Below are positions 6,410 to 14,044 of a stretch of 14,133 nt of DNA, piece by piece. The translations under genes were made by a program, and so were the position numbers. The number at the start of each line of letters is the position of its first letter. Position 1 is the first letter of the stretch. Under the pieces are notes generated by a model. The model was not told the origin of the DNA. It worked only from the letters and a program-made list of their open reading frames with translations, and did no database searches. Source of the stretch: an uncultured Muribaculaceae bacterium (GTDB lineage: Bacteria > Bacteroidota > Bacteroidia > Bacteroidales > Muribaculaceae); contig CAJUOC010000043.1 of assembly GCA_910587925.1 (NCBI GenBank), forward strand, positions 1 to 14,133, read 5' to 3'.

Positions 6410-7579
6410 ATGAAGATTAAGACGATTGCCCTTATGGCCGGCCTCGGCGCCGTGAGCGCCGCCACTCTGCTCGGCTCATGCTCCAAGGGCGACGCCGGCG
6501 CCGCCGGCCAGCAGGCCCCCACGCTGCAGACTCTCACCGTCGAGCGCAGCAATTCCACTCTCGAGAAGTCCTATCCCGCCATCCTGCGCGGCAAGACCGA
6601 TATCGCTATCCGTCCGCAGGTGACCGGCTTCATCACCAAGGTACACGTCGACGAGGGCCAGCATGTGCGCAAAGGCCAGGTGCTCTTCACTCTCGACCAG
6701 GTGCAGTTTCAGGCAGCCGTAGAGCAGGCCCAGGCCGCTGTCAACGCCGCCCGCACCGCCGTGACCTCGGCTCAGATTACCGCCGACAACAAAAAGCATC
6801 TGCTCGACAAGAATATCATCAGCCAGAGCGACTGGCAGCTGGCCGACAATCAGCTTGCCTCGGCCAAGGCCCAGCTCGCCAACGCCCAGGCCGCTCTGAC
6901 CTCGGCCCGCAAGAATCTGGCCTACACCACCGTGACCTCGCCCAGCGACGGCGTGGTAGGCTCCATCCCCAACCGCGAAGGCTCGCTGGCCTCGCCCTCC
7001 TCGGCCCAGCCCCTCACCACCGTGAGCGACAATAGCGAGATGTATGCATACTTCTCGCTCACCGAGAAAGACCTGCTGGAGATGACCGACGGCGGCCGCC
7101 GCCCCATGGCCGAGGCCGTCAAGGCCATGCCCGAGGTGATGCTGACCCTCGCCGACGGCACCCGCTATCCCATCGAGGGCCGCGTGGCCACCGTGTCGGG
7201 TGTGCTCGACAACAGCACCGGCTCTGCCTCGGTGCGCGCTCTCTTTGCCAACCCCTCGGGTATGCTCCGCAGCGGCAACACCGGCCAGGTGGCTATCCCC
7301 GTGCAGGCCGACAGCGCCATCGTAATCCCGCAGAAGGCCACCTTTGAGCTTCAGGACCTGAAGTATGTCTACACCCTCAACGACTCCAACAAGACCGTAG
7401 CCACCGCCATCAAGGTGCTGCCCGAAAACGACGGCAAGAATTATGTGGTGGTATCGGGCCTCAACCCCGGCGACCGTATCGTGACCGAGGGTATCGGTAC
7501 CACCGTGCGCGCCGATATGGTGGTAAATCCCGCCGCCCCCGCCGCCGAGCAGGCTCCCGCGCCTGCCGCCGCCAACTAA
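6410..7579 (+). CDS. RND efflux periplasmic adaptor lipoprotein (AcrA/MexA type)
   Basis: The 389-residue adaptor links the inner-membrane RND transporter to the outer-membrane channel across the periplasm. A lipoprotein signal peptide ends in a lipobox (LLGSC), with Cys24 as the predicted lipidated residue, so it is anchored in a membrane. The barrel-sandwich (lipoyl-like) halves are at about 65-97 (IRPQVTGFITKVHVDEGQ) and 172-195 (TVTSPSDGVVGSIPNREG). Between them, 100-170, is the Ala/Gln-rich alpha-helical hairpin that contacts the outer-membrane factor. Beta-barrel and membrane-proximal domains follow to about 370, and the end is an Ala/Pro-rich tail. Length is normal for the family. It is the first gene of the operon, with 39 nt before the transporter. 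Substrates cannot be inferred. Confidence 0.96.
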   Translation: MKIKTIALMAGLGAVSAATLLGSCSKGDAGAAGQQAPTLQTLTVERSNSTLEKSYPAILRGKTDIAIRPQVTGFITKVHVDEGQHVRKGQVLFTLDQVQFQAAVEQAQAAVNAARTAVTSAQITADNKKHLLDKNIISQSDWQLADNQLASAKAQLANAQAALTSARKNLAYTTVTSPSDGVVGSIPNREGSLASPSSAQPLTTVSDNSEMYAYFSLTEKDLLEMTDGGRRPMAEAVKAMPEVMLTLADGTRYPIEGRVATVSGVLDNSTGSASVRALFANPSGMLRSGNTGQVAIPVQADSAIVIPQKATFELQDLKYVYTLNDSNKTVATAIKVLPENDGKNYVVVSGLNPGDRIVTEGIGTTVRADMVVNPAAPAAEQAPAPAAAN

Positions 7580-7618
7580 TACATGCGCCGCTGCGTAAAC
7601 CATATCAAACTCTGACAA

Positions 7619-10600
7619 ATGAAACTTGACAGATTTATCAACCGGCCGGTGCTGTCGACGGTAATCTCGATATTCATCGTGCTGCTGGGTATCATCGGCC
7701 TGGTGTCGATGCCTATCACCCAGTACCCCGACATCGCACCGCCCACCATCCAGGTATCCACCACATACAACGGCGCCAACGCACAGGCTGTGCTCAACTC
7801 GGTGATCGCCCCTCTCGAGGAGTCGATCAACGGCGCCGAGGGCATGGAGTATATCACCTCCACCGCCACCAACACCGGCTCGGCCACCATCACGGTGACC
7901 TTCCGCCAGGGCTTTGACCCCAACATGGCCGCCGTCGACGTGCAAAACCGCGTGTCGAAGGCCGCCAACCTCCTCCCCGCCGAGGTAAACCAGGTGGGCG
8001 TGCAGACACAGAAGCGCCAGACCTCGATGCTCGTCGGTGTGGCCCTGGTCGACACGACCGACACCTACAGCGAGGAATTTCTCGACAATTACATGAAAAT
8101 CAACGTCGTGCCGGTGCTCCAGCGTATCTCCGGCGTGGGCGACGTGATGAGCTTCGGCGCCGACTACTCGATGCGCGTGTGGCTAAAGCCCGAGGTGATG
8201 TCGCAGTACGGACTGATGCCCTCCGACGTGGCTGCCGCCCTGGGCGAGCAGAACGTCGAGGCCGCGCCCGGCGCATTCGGCGAGCAGGGCGACCAGTCGT
8301 TCCAGTACCCGATGCGATACCGCGGCCGCCTCACCACCCCCGAGGAGTTTGGCGAGATCGTGGTGCGCGCGACCTCCGACGGCGAGGTGCTGCGCCTCAA
8401 GGATGTGGCCGAGCTTGAGCTGGGCCGCGTGACCTACGGCTTCCACAACAAGGCCAACGGCCACCCCTCGTCGATGGCGATGGTGTTCCAGACCCCCGGC
8501 TCCAACGCCACCCAGATCATCAACGACGTGCTCGCCCAGGTAGAGAGCATGAAGGCCGAGCTGCCCAAGGGTCTTAGCTACGAGATACCGATGAACAACA
8601 ACGAATTCCTCTACGCGTCGATCCACAACGTGATACGCACGCTCATCGAGGCATTTGTGCTCGTGTTCCTGGTGACATACGTATTCCTGCAAGACTTCCG
8701 CTCCACCATCATCCCGGCCATCGCCATCCCGGTGGCGCTGGTAGGTACATTCTTTGTGCTCAATATCATAGGCTTCTCCATCAACCTCATCACCCTGTCG
8801 GCTCTGGTGCTTGCGATCGCGATTGTGGTCGACGATGCCATCGTGGTGGTCGAGGCCGTGCACGCCAAGCTCGACCAGGGCTACAAGTCGGCGCGCCGCG
8901 CCTCCATCGACGCCATGGACGAGATTGCCGGAGCGCTTATCTCGATTACCCTGGTGATGATGCTGGTGTTTATCCCGGTATCGTTCATGCCCGGTACGGC
9001 CGGCGTATTCTACCAGCAGTTTGGTATCACGATGGCCATCGCCATCGGCTTCTCGGCCGTCAACGCCCTTACGCTGTCGCCCGCTCTGTGTGCCGTATTC
9101 CTCAAGCCCCACAATAGCGACTCCACACTGAAAGAGCGCATGGGCGCCGCCTACGGCGCCGCAGGCGAGGTGGTCAAGAAGCGCTTCACCCGCAGCTTCG
9201 GCCTCAACTTCCCGCCCCTGGTGACAGTGGCGCTGCTGGTGGCCACCATCTACTTCATGATTGCCGACTGGTTTGCCTTCCACAATGTATTGCAGAGCTG
9301 CGTGGCCGTGGTAGTGGCCGTGCTCACCGTGCTGGGCCTCTTCGGCAAGCGTTTCCACCGCGCCTTCGAGACCGGCTACAACCGTCTGCTGGGCGGCTAC
9401 AAGAAGGGCGTGCTCTTTTTCAACCGCCACAAGGTGACCTCCTTTGCCACCGTGATAGTGGCTGTGGGCGTGCTCGTATGGCTCATGGCCCGCACCCCCA
9501 GCGCCATGGTGCCCGACGAGGATACCGGCTTCATGTTTGCCATGGTCGACATGCCTGCCGGCACATCGCAGGAGCGCACCACCGAGGTGCTCGACCAGCT
9601 CGAGAAGATAGTGATGGCCAATCCCGCCGTGCGCATCTGCCAGACCATCAACGGCTACAGCTTCATCGCCGGCCAGGGCGCCACATACGGCACACTGCTC
9701 ATCAAGCTCAAAAACTGGGACGAGCGCACCAAGGGTCAGGACGTGACCAGCGTCATCCAGCAGCTCTACGGCGCCGCATCGACCGTCAAGGACGGCCGCG
9801 TCATCTTCATCGCCCCGCCCATGATTACCGGCTACTCGGTGACCAACGGTTTCGAGCTCAAGATGCAGGACAAGACCGGCGGCGACATCAACAAATTCTT
9901 TGCCGTCACCCAGGCCTTCCTCGGCCAGCTCATGCAGCAGCCCGAGATACAGGTGGCATACACTACCTTCAACCCCACCTTTCCCCAGTACATGATCGAC
10001 ATCGATGCCGCCAAGTGCAAGCAGGCCGGCATCAGCCCCCAGACCATCCTGTCGACCCTGCAGGGCTACTACGGCGGTATGTACGTGTCAAACTTCAACC
10101 GCTTCGGTAAGATTTACCGTGTGATGATGCAGGCCAGCCCCGAGAGCCGCGTGAGCCCCGAGACCCTCAAGAGCGTCAAGATACGCAACGGCGCCGAGAT
10201 GGCTCCCATCGACAACTATGTCAAGCTCACCCGCGTGTATGGCCCCGACCTGCTCAACCGCTTCAACCTCTTCAACTCCATCTCCGTGACCGGCTCGCCC
10301 GCCCCGGGCTACTCCTCGGGCGACGCTCTGGCCGCCGTGGAGCGTGTGGCCGCCACCGCGCTGCCCCAGGGCTACGGCTTTGAGTACGCCGGTATGTCGC
10401 GCGAGGAGGCCGGCTCCGGCGCAGGCAACACCACTGCCACCATCTTTGGCCTGTGTCTGCTCTTTGTATACCTGCTGCTGTCGGCACAGTATGAGAGCTA
10501 CCTGCTGCCCTTCGCCGTCATCCTCTCGATACCCTTCGGCCTGATGGGCGCCTTCATCTTCGCCGACATCTTCTCAATCTCCAACTCCATCTACCTGCAG

Positions 10601-10996
10601 ATTGCCCTGATCATGCTCATCGGCCTGCTGGCCAAAAACGCCATCCTCATCGTGGAGTTTGCGCTCGACCGCCGCAAAGCCGGCATGAGCGTGTACAACG
10701 CTGCCGTGGCCGGCGCCGCCGCCCGTCTGCGACCCATCCTGATGACCTCGCTGGCCATGGTGATCGGTCTGCTGCCCATGATGCTGTCGACCGGCGTAGG
10801 CGCCAACGGCAACCGCGCCCTGGGCACCGGCTCGGTGGGCGGTATGCTCATCGGCATGATACTCCAGATATTCATCGTGCCCGCGCTCTTCTGCGTGTTC
10901 CAGCTCATACAGGAGAAGATTACTCCCGTCAAGCTCGACTACGAGGAGAAAGGTGGCACCATCGAGAGTGAAATCGAGCAATACGCACGCAAATAA
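7619..10996 (+). CDS. RND family multidrug efflux transporter (HAE1, AcrB-like)
   Basis: This 1,125-residue proton-driven pump in the inner membrane captures drugs or other amphiphiles from periplasm and membrane and passes them to the outer-membrane channel. The start MKLDRFINRPVLSTVISIFIVLLGI gives TM1. The proton-relay aspartates in TM4 are D405 and D406 (IVVDDAIVVVE), equivalent to AcrB D407/D408. The TM10 lysine is K1006 (GLLAKNAILIVEFA), equivalent to AcrB K940. The porter subdomains are present in both halves. It is about 75 residues longer than AcrB; most of the excess is in the cytoplasmic linker between TM6 and TM7 (about 500-580), which holds two extra hydrophobic segments near 532-550 and 557-575. 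The upstream gap is 39 nt and the downstream gap only 9 nt, so it is the middle gene of a three-gene operon. Confidence 0.97.
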   Translation: MKLDRFINRPVLSTVISIFIVLLGIIGLVSMPITQYPDIAPPTIQVSTTYNGANAQAVLNSVIAPLEESINGAEGMEYITSTATNTGSATITVTFRQGFDPNMAAVDVQNRVSKAANLLPAEVNQVGVQTQKRQTSMLVGVALVDTTDTYSEEFLDNYMKINVVPVLQRISGVGDVMSFGADYSMRVWLKPEVMSQYGLMPSDVAAALGEQNVEAAPGAFGEQGDQSFQYPMRYRGRLTTPEEFGEIVVRATSDGEVLRLKDVAELELGRVTYGFHNKANGHPSSMAMVFQTPGSNATQIINDVLAQVESMKAELPKGLSYEIPMNNNEFLYASIHNVIRTLIEAFVLVFLVTYVFLQDFRSTIIPAIAIPVALVGTFFVLNIIGFSINLITLSALVLAIAIVVDDAIVVVEAVHAKLDQGYKSARRASIDAMDEIAGALISITLVMMLVFIPVSFMPGTAGVFYQQFGITMAIAIGFSAVNALTLSPALCAVFLKPHNSDSTLKERMGAAYGAAGEVVKKRFTRSFGLNFPPLVTVALLVATIYFMIADWFAFHNVLQSCVAVVVAVLTVLGLFGKRFHRAFETGYNRLLGGYKKGVLFFNRHKVTSFATVIVAVGVLVWLMARTPSAMVPDEDTGFMFAMVDMPAGTSQERTTEVLDQLEKIVMANPAVRICQTINGYSFIAGQGATYGTLLIKLKNWDERTKGQDVTSVIQQLYGAASTVKDGRVIFIAPPMITGYSVTNGFELKMQDKTGGDINKFFAVTQAFLGQLMQQPEIQVAYTTFNPTFPQYMIDIDAAKCKQAGISPQTILSTLQGYYGGMYVSNFNRFGKIYRVMMQASPESRVSPETLKSVKIRNGAEMAPIDNYVKLTRVYGPDLLNRFNLFNSISVTGSPAPGYSSGDALAAVERVAATALPQGYGFEYAGMSREEAGSGAGNTTATIFGLCLLFVYLLLSAQYESYLLPFAVILSIPFGLMGAFIFADIFSISNSIYLQIALIMLIGLLAKNAILIVEFALDRRKAGMSVYNAAVAGAAARLRPILMTSLAMVIGLLPMMLSTGVGANGNRALGTGSVGGMLIGMILQIFIVPALFCVFQLIQEKITPVKLDYEEKGGTIESEIEQYARK

Positions 10997-11005
10997 TCCG
11001 CTGAT

Positions 11006-12391
11006 ATGAATATGATAGCAAAAGCAGCCTCGGCGGCCATCCTGGCCGTATCGCTCACCGGCTGCCATATATACAAGTCCTACGAAACCCCGCAGGACAC
11101 GCCCCTCACCAAGGAGTACGCCGAGGCCCTCGAGGCCCCGGTGGACTCCACCGCCCTGGGCAACCTCGGCTGGCAGGATGTATTCACCGACCCCATCCTG
11201 GCCGACTACATCTCGCAGGCCCTGGCCAATAACACCGACCTGCGCAATGCCCAGCTCAACGTCGAGGCCGCCCGCGCACAGCTCCTGGGCGCCCGCCTCT
11301 CCTTCCTGCCCTCGCTGGCACTGGCGCCCAACGGCGCCGGCGCCAAGTACGCCTCCAACGCCTTCTCCTGGACATACCAGCTGCCGGCACAGGCATCGTG
11401 GGAGATCGACATCTTCGGCAAGCTGCTCAACTCCAAGCGCCGCGCCCAGGCCGCAGTGCTCCAGAGCGAGGCATACGCCCAGGCCGTGCGCTCGCAGATA
11501 ATCGCCGGCGTCGCGCAGACATACTACACCCTGGCTGCCGTCAAGGCCCAGCTCGCCCTGTCGCGCAATACCTCCGAGCTCTGGAAGAGCACCGTGCAGA
11601 CCATGCGCGACCTCAAGGAGGGCGGCGGTGTCACCGAGGCCGCCGTGATGCAGAGCGAGGCCAACTACTACAGCATCCTCGGCTCCATCACCGACCTGGA
11701 GGTAAGCGTCGACAAGATCAACAATACCATGTCGCTGCTGCTGGGCGTGCTGCCCCAGGAGTGGCAGGTAAGCGCCGAGGCCGCCCTGGCCACCCCGACG
11801 CTGGTCGATACCGCCGGCGGCGTGCCCATGTCGCTGCTGGCCCAGCGCCCCGACGTGCACGCAGCCGAGCAGAATCTTGCCATGGCATACTACGCCACCG
11901 CATCGGCCCACGCCGCATTCTACCCCTCGCTCACCATCACCGCCAACGGCGGCTTCACCAATCTGCTCGGCTCCTTTGTCAAGAATCCCGGCGACTGGTT
12001 TGTACAGCTGGCCGGCTCGCTCGTCGCCCCGCTCTTCTCCCGCGGCCGCAATATCGCCACCCTCAAGGCATCCAAGGCACAGCAGCAGGTAGCCCTCAAC
12101 AACTTTGAGTACTCCCTGATGAGCGCCTCGGCCGAGGTCAGCGACGCCCTCACCGTATACTCCAAGAGCGTCGAGAAAGAGGGCCTGCTGCGCCGTCAGG
12201 TCGACGACCTGGCCAAGGCCGTCGAGATGACCCGGGAGCTGCTGCTCTACTCCACCGGCCAGACCAACTATCTGGAGGTGCTCACCGCCCAGCAGACCCT
12301 GCTCTCAGCCCAGATATCGCTCATCGCATGCCGCCAGTCGCGCGACCTCTCGGTAATCAACCTCTACCAGTCGCTCGGCGGTGGCCGCTAA
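11006..12391 (+). CDS. RND efflux outer-membrane factor lipoprotein (OprM/NodT type)
   Basis: This 461-residue protein forms the trimeric outer-membrane channel and periplasmic tunnel of the pump. A lipoprotein signal peptide ends in LTGC with Cys20 lipidated, as in OprM and unlike TolC. Two tandem outer-membrane-factor repeats follow, at about 55-245 and 265-455. Recognisable parts are ASWEIDIFGKLLNSKRRA in the first half and LLAQRPDVHAAEQNL with AFYPSLTITANGGF in the second. Length is normal. The first ATG (11006) is chosen; the in-frame ATG at 11012 would serve equally for a signal peptide. It begins 9 nt after the transporter stop codon, so it is cotranscribed and probably translationally coupled. 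Its TAA stop (12389-12391) coincides with the putative target duplication of the adjacent MITE-like element. Confidence 0.96.
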   Translation: MNMIAKAASAAILAVSLTGCHIYKSYETPQDTPLTKEYAEALEAPVDSTALGNLGWQDVFTDPILADYISQALANNTDLRNAQLNVEAARAQLLGARLSFLPSLALAPNGAGAKYASNAFSWTYQLPAQASWEIDIFGKLLNSKRRAQAAVLQSEAYAQAVRSQIIAGVAQTYYTLAAVKAQLALSRNTSELWKSTVQTMRDLKEGGGVTEAAVMQSEANYYSILGSITDLEVSVDKINNTMSLLLGVLPQEWQVSAEAALATPTLVDTAGGVPMSLLAQRPDVHAAEQNLAMAYYATASAHAAFYPSLTITANGGFTNLLGSFVKNPGDWFVQLAGSLVAPLFSRGRNIATLKASKAQQQVALNNFEYSLMSASAEVSDALTVYSKSVEKEGLLRRQVDDLAKAVEMTRELLLYSTGQTNYLEVLTAQQTLLSAQISLIACRQSRDLSVINLYQSLGGGR

Positions 12392-12633
12392 GAGCTTGTT
12401 TAATAATAAATGTGAATACGTAGGTCTTGTGTTTTTGAGAGAATTTTCATCTGAGTTGAAGGAGTGTACATGATGTACACGACTGAAACGAAGATGGAAA
12501 TGCTCCAAAAGCACAAGATACCAAGGTAACATTTTAAACAAGCTCAGAGATAAACACAAGCAATGAAAACAAATGTGAAATCACTCAAAGAGTACCGCGC
12601 CTACGTGTTCACATTTATTTTTAAACAAGCTCT
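12391..12633. mobile_element. MITE-like element with 34-bp terminal inverted repeats
   Basis: The terminal inverted repeats are 12391-12424 and 12600-12633, matching at 32 of 34 positions and starting AGAGCTTGTTTAA. TAA directly flanks the GAGCTTG...CAAGCTC body on both sides (12389-12391 and 12633-12635), consistent with a 3-bp target duplication. Inside, an inner inverted repeat (12423 to 12522) is centred on GTGTACATGATGTACAC (12464-12480), and a third copy of TTAAACAAGCTC lies at 12534-12545, suggesting a composite or internally duplicated structure. There is no transposase ORF, so it would need to be mobilised in trans. TNA-type 3-bp duplications are known for the IS1031 group of the IS5 family; that link is inference. 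Confidence 0.65.
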
Positions 12634-12648
12634 AATACCTTATACGCC

Positions 12649-13440
12649 ATGATTTCCCCCTTAGCACACGTCGACCCCTCGGCCAAGATTGGCAAGGACG
12701 TCACCATCCACCCCTTTGCGTTTGTCGACCGCGACACCGTCATCGGCGACGGCAGCGAGATTATGCCCTACGCATCCATCATGCGCGGCTCGCAGCTGGG
12801 CAGCAACAATAAAATCTACCAGGGCGCCATCATCGGCGCCGACCCCCAGGACTTCCGCTGGAAAGGTCAGGATTCATTCTGCTACCTGGGCGACAACAAT
12901 GTCATCCGCGAGCACGTCATCATCAACCGCGGCTTCGCGGCCGACGGCGGCACACGCATCGACAACAACTGCTTCGTCATGGCCGACTCCCACATCGGCC
13001 ACGACTCCCACATCAGCGACTACTGCGTGGTGGGCAACGGCGTCACCATCGCCGGCTCCGTCGAGGTGGCCCACGGCACCATCCTGTCGAGCAACGCCAT
13101 CCTCAACGAAGGAGTGCGCGTCGGTGCCCTCGCCATGGTCAAGGGCGGCTGCCGCATCAGCTCCAACGTGCCCCCCTACGTAATCATGGCCCACAACCCC
13201 GCGGCCTACTACGGCGTCAACGCCGTCATCCTGGGCAAGCACGCCGGATACAGCGCCGACCAGATCGACGACATCGCCAAGGCATACCGTCACATCTACC
13301 AGAGCAGCACATCGCTCTTCAACGCCCTGGCCCGCATCGAGGCCGACATCGACCCCTCGGCCGTGCGCGACGAGATATTGACCTTTGTGCGCGACACCGC
13401 CGCCATGCGCATCGCAGGCGAGCGCTACGCCGGCGACTGA
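12649..13440 (+). CDS. LpxA-like acyl-ACP:UDP-GlcNAc O-acyltransferase family protein (divergent)
   Basis: The 263-residue protein is colinear with LpxA, the cytosolic trimer that starts lipid A synthesis by acylating UDP-N-acetylglucosamine. Hexapeptide repeats of the left-handed beta-helix run from about 5 to 180 (AKIGKDVTIHPFAFVDRDTVIGDGSEI and on), then comes an alpha-helical C-terminal domain (about 200-255). The catalytic histidine is kept: H118 in DSHIGHD, equivalent to E. coli H125. Other positions differ: S137 for H144, N153-E154 for H160-Q161, K197-H198 for R204-R205, and the AVHQF motif is missing. I read it as a paralogue with altered substrate or activity, not the housekeeping lpxA, which in this order normally lies beside lpxD and lpxC-fabZ. 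It lies downstream of the MITE-like element and may need its own promoter, which I could not identify. Not excluded: the sole LpxA of an unusual lineage. Confidence 0.85.
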   Translation: MISPLAHVDPSAKIGKDVTIHPFAFVDRDTVIGDGSEIMPYASIMRGSQLGSNNKIYQGAIIGADPQDFRWKGQDSFCYLGDNNVIREHVIINRGFAADGGTRIDNNCFVMADSHIGHDSHISDYCVVGNGVTIAGSVEVAHGTILSSNAILNEGVRVGALAMVKGGCRISSNVPPYVIMAHNPAAYYGVNAVILGKHAGYSADQIDDIAKAYRHIYQSSTSLFNALARIEADIDPSAVRDEILTFVRDTAAMRIAGERYAGD

Positions 13441-13526
13441 CCCGCCGCGCCGCGGAGCGGGCCGCGACGTGCACGGCGCCGGAAGCGTCGCCGCGCGTGT
13501 AAGAATCATCCCCTCCCCAAGTATAA

Positions 13527-13562
13527 GCAGCGTAGCTGCGACACCCGTCGCAGTTGCGCTGC
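13527..13562 (+). repeat. Hairpin downstream of the LpxA-like gene
   Basis: A 16-bp stem (GCAGCGTAGCTGCGAC with GTCGCAGTTGCGCTGC, two non-Watson-Crick positions) encloses the loop ACCC. It starts about 87 nt after the LpxA-like stop codon and is followed by TTGCATTGTTGG, a weak T-containing tail. It could serve as a terminator, but its position just before the repeat cluster means it may simply be another hairpin module. Confidence 0.5.
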
Positions 13563-13581
13563 TTGCATTGTTGGCGATGTG

Positions 13582-13807
13582 AAGCGCGGAGCGCTGACCC
13601 TTACGAGTAACACGGGGTGAAGCGCAGCGCAACCCCGTGCACCCCGCGCCCTTCGGTAAGTGGAAGGTCGATAGACCTGACCCTTATTGCGCCGCGCATC
13701 ATTAAGGGCCAGCGCTCCGCGCTTCAGCAGCCTTGTGCCGTCGGCATGTCACGGGGTTTCGCTTCGCTCCACCCCGTGTTACACATAAGGGCCAGCGCTC
13801 CGCGCTT
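13582..13807. repeat. Nested inverted repeat with 58-nt arms
   Basis: Arms 13582-13639 and 13750-13807 are inverted copies matching at 52 of 58 positions. Each contains the small hairpin AGCGCGGAGCGCT (loop GGA/TCC) and a larger hairpin with CACGGGG/CCCCGTG stems. A third, partial copy lies between them: 13703-13724 is identical over 22 nt to 13786-13807 in the same orientation, and its TAAGGG can pair with CCCTTA at 13681-13686. Short extra stems such as GGTC-GATA-GACC (13667-13678) occur within. No coding potential is convincing. Form is like the cluster at 3001-3201, with different module sequences. Confidence 0.85.
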
Positions 13808-13828
13808 GCGGTGAGCATGACACGTTTG

Positions 13829-14044
13829 CGGCAATTCGACCGATAAATCGGTCGATTGTCGCGGCTGCCCGAAACCGCGGGTTTCACCCGCGGCTACCAT
13901 ATTGCACCGCTACGCGGTGATGCGGCGGGGCAATAACGACCGCTGCGGGGGCATCGCGTAGTGATGCAATATGGTAGCCGTGGGTGAAACCCACGGAAGG
14001 ATGGTTGTAGGCGGGGCGACCGATTTATCGGTCGAATTGTGCCG
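13829..14044. repeat. Nested inverted repeat with roughly 95-nt arms and mirror-ordered hairpins
   Basis: Left arm 13829-13923 and right arm 13951-14044 flank a 27-nt spacer. Modules in order: CGACCGAT stems (13838-13853 and 14017-14034), CCGCGGGT-TTC-ACCCGCGG (13875-13893) against CCGTGGGT-GAA-ACCCACGG (13978-13996), and CACCGC-TAC-GCGGTG (13905-13919) against CATCGC-GTA-GTGATG (13952-13966). The linker GGCTACCATATTGCA (13892-13906) is exactly inverted at 13965-13979. All inner modules share the same centre of symmetry. No gene is present. Confidence 0.88.

Noticed and set aside
6476..7945. 489-codon minus-strand ORF antisense to the efflux genes
   Set aside because: It is a Gly/His/Val-rich shadow of GC-rich coding DNA. 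The plus-strand adaptor and transporter are unambiguous. Similar long shadows at 1779-2897, 8183-9430, 10574-11911 and 12874-13632 are rejected for the same reason.
6410..12391. Heavy-metal (CusA-type) RND system
   Set aside because: The transporter has the HAE1 VDDAIVVVEAV signature and no visible methionine-rich metal-binding motifs, so a drug/amphiphile pump is the better call.
13441..13461. CCCGC...GCGGG hairpin right after the LpxA-like stop as a terminator
   Set aside because: Only a 5-bp stem in very GC-rich DNA with no T-run; easily due to chance.
13829..14044. CRISPR array or integron attC sites
   Set aside because: Repeats are inverted and nested, not direct with unique equal-length spacers. 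No cas or integrase genes and no RYYYAAC/GTTRRRY core sites were seen.
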